From: Solirubrobacteraceae bacterium
Lineage (GTDB): Bacteria; Actinomycetota; Thermoleophilia; Solirubrobacterales; Solirubrobacteraceae
Direction: 5' to 3'
Length of the DNA: 5,279 nt
Assembly (NCBI GenBank): GCA_019683665.1
Contig: JADGIB010000258.1
Span: forward strand, 1 to 5,279
Shown here piece after piece: positions 4,706 through 5,279 of this stretch (its first letter is position 1; each line of letters starts with the position of its first letter). The notes beneath the pieces are model-generated. The model was not told the origin of the DNA. It made no database searches and worked only from the letters and a program-made list of their open reading frames with translations. The position numbers and the translations under genes were made by a program.

Positions 4706-5279
4706 ATGGAGATCCTGCGCACGCCCGAGGAGCGCTTCAGCTCGCTCCCGGGCTTCCACTACGCGCCTCGGTACGCCGAGGTCCGCGCCGACGGAGGCCC
4801 GGCGCTGCGCATGGCCTACGTCGACGAGGGGGCGCGCGACGCCCGGCCCGTCCTCGCCCTCCACGGGGAGCCGACCTGGGGCTTCCTCTACCGCCGCGTC
4901 GTCGCCCCGCTGCGCGTCACCGACCTGCGCGTCGTCGTGCCCGACCTCATCGGCTTCGGGCGCTCCGACAAGCCCGCCGACCGCGACGACCACACGTACG
5001 CCCGCCACGTCGCCTGGCTCACCGACCTCGTCCACCAGCTCGACCTGCGCGGGGTCATCCTCCTCTGCCAGGACTGGGGCGGCCTGATCGGCCTGCGGCT
5101 CGTCGCCGCCGAGCCCGAGCGCTTCGCCGCCGTCGTCGCCTCGAACACGTTCCTGCCCACCGGCGACGAGGACCTCGGCGAGGCGTTCGCGCGCTGGCGG
5201 CGCTTCTCCCAGGAGGCCGCCGAGCTGCCGATCGCCCGCATCGTCCAGTCCGGGACCGTCCGCGAGCTCGCCCCCGGCG
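4706..5279 (+). CDS. dhmA: Haloalkane dehalogenase, HLD-I subfamily (3' end outside window)
   Basis: About 191 codons are present and the frame is open to the window end; the family is about 300 residues. It is an alpha/beta-hydrolase that removes halide from haloalkanes through an Asp-bound alkyl ester, in the cytoplasm. The opening MEILRTPEERFSSLPGF and LRMAYVDEG (34-42) match subfamily HLD-I (DhlA and mycobacterial DmbB types) as I recall them. LHGEPTW (52-58), VPDLIGFGRSDKP (78-90) and CQDWGG (121-126) carry the key residues: nucleophile Asp123, adjacent halide-binding Trp124 and oxyanion-side Glu55. Trp164 in the cap (FARWRRF, 161-167) may be the second halide-binding Trp. NTFLPTGD (147-154) fits the segment before the cap. 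The catalytic Asp and His lie beyond the window. Its own promoter lies at 4668-4696. The native substrate is unknown, and a non-dehalogenating hydrolase is less likely given QDW. Confidence 0.92.
   Translation, partial: MEILRTPEERFSSLPGFHYAPRYAEVRADGGPALRMAYVDEGARDARPVLALHGEPTWGFLYRRVVAPLRVTDLRVVVPDLIGFGRSDKPADRDDHTYARHVAWLTDLVHQLDLRGVILLCQDWGGLIGLRLVAAEPERFAAVVASNTFLPTGDEDLGEAFARWRRFSQEAAELPIARIVQSGTVRELAPG

Overview
The window is very GC-rich and almost fully coding, with G/C in nearly every third codon position. That pattern, the protein families, and promoter-like TAGGNY hexamers placed 6-9 nt before start codons suggest a high-GC actinobacterium, possibly Thermoleophilia/Solirubrobacterales. 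The taxonomic placement is inference. I see no mobile element, CRISPR array, tRNA or rRNA.

Layout: (1) Positions 1-50 are a G26 run, CCGCGG and a C14 run, forming a perfect palindrome at the very edge of the window. It may be an assembly or sequencing artefact. (2) A plus-strand run of four closely packed genes follows (170-3583): a class IV PLP aminotransferase, a sulfotransferase-like P-loop protein overlapping it by 4 nt, an NmrA/QorB-like NAD(P)-binding protein with its own strong Shine-Dalgarno, and a four-helix membrane protein starting 4 nt after the previous stop. (3) A minus-strand gene for a small secreted protein (3562-4095) converges on the membrane protein gene, and the two overlap by 22 bp at their 3' ends. 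(4) A divergent intergenic region (4096-4200) leads into a lipoprotein-type monohaem cytochrome c (4201-4617). (5) A GC hairpin and a near-consensus sigma-70-type promoter (TTGACA, 17 bp, TAGGAC) precede a haloalkane dehalogenase, subfamily HLD-I, whose 3' end runs off the window.

The most interesting unit is the aminotransferase/sulfotransferase pair. Both products resemble the two halves of a fused plant protein (the branched-chain-aminotransferase-like proteins), which suggests that the two act together in an uncharacterised pathway. The aminotransferase also lacks the usual pyridine-binding glutamate and has unusual lysine spacing at its active site. The second theme is expression signals: three genes have a TAGGNY hexamer just before the start codon and no good Shine-Dalgarno, as expected of leaderless transcripts, while two others have textbook ribosome binding sites. 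The rest consists of recognisable or lineage-typical genes with no evident joint pathway.
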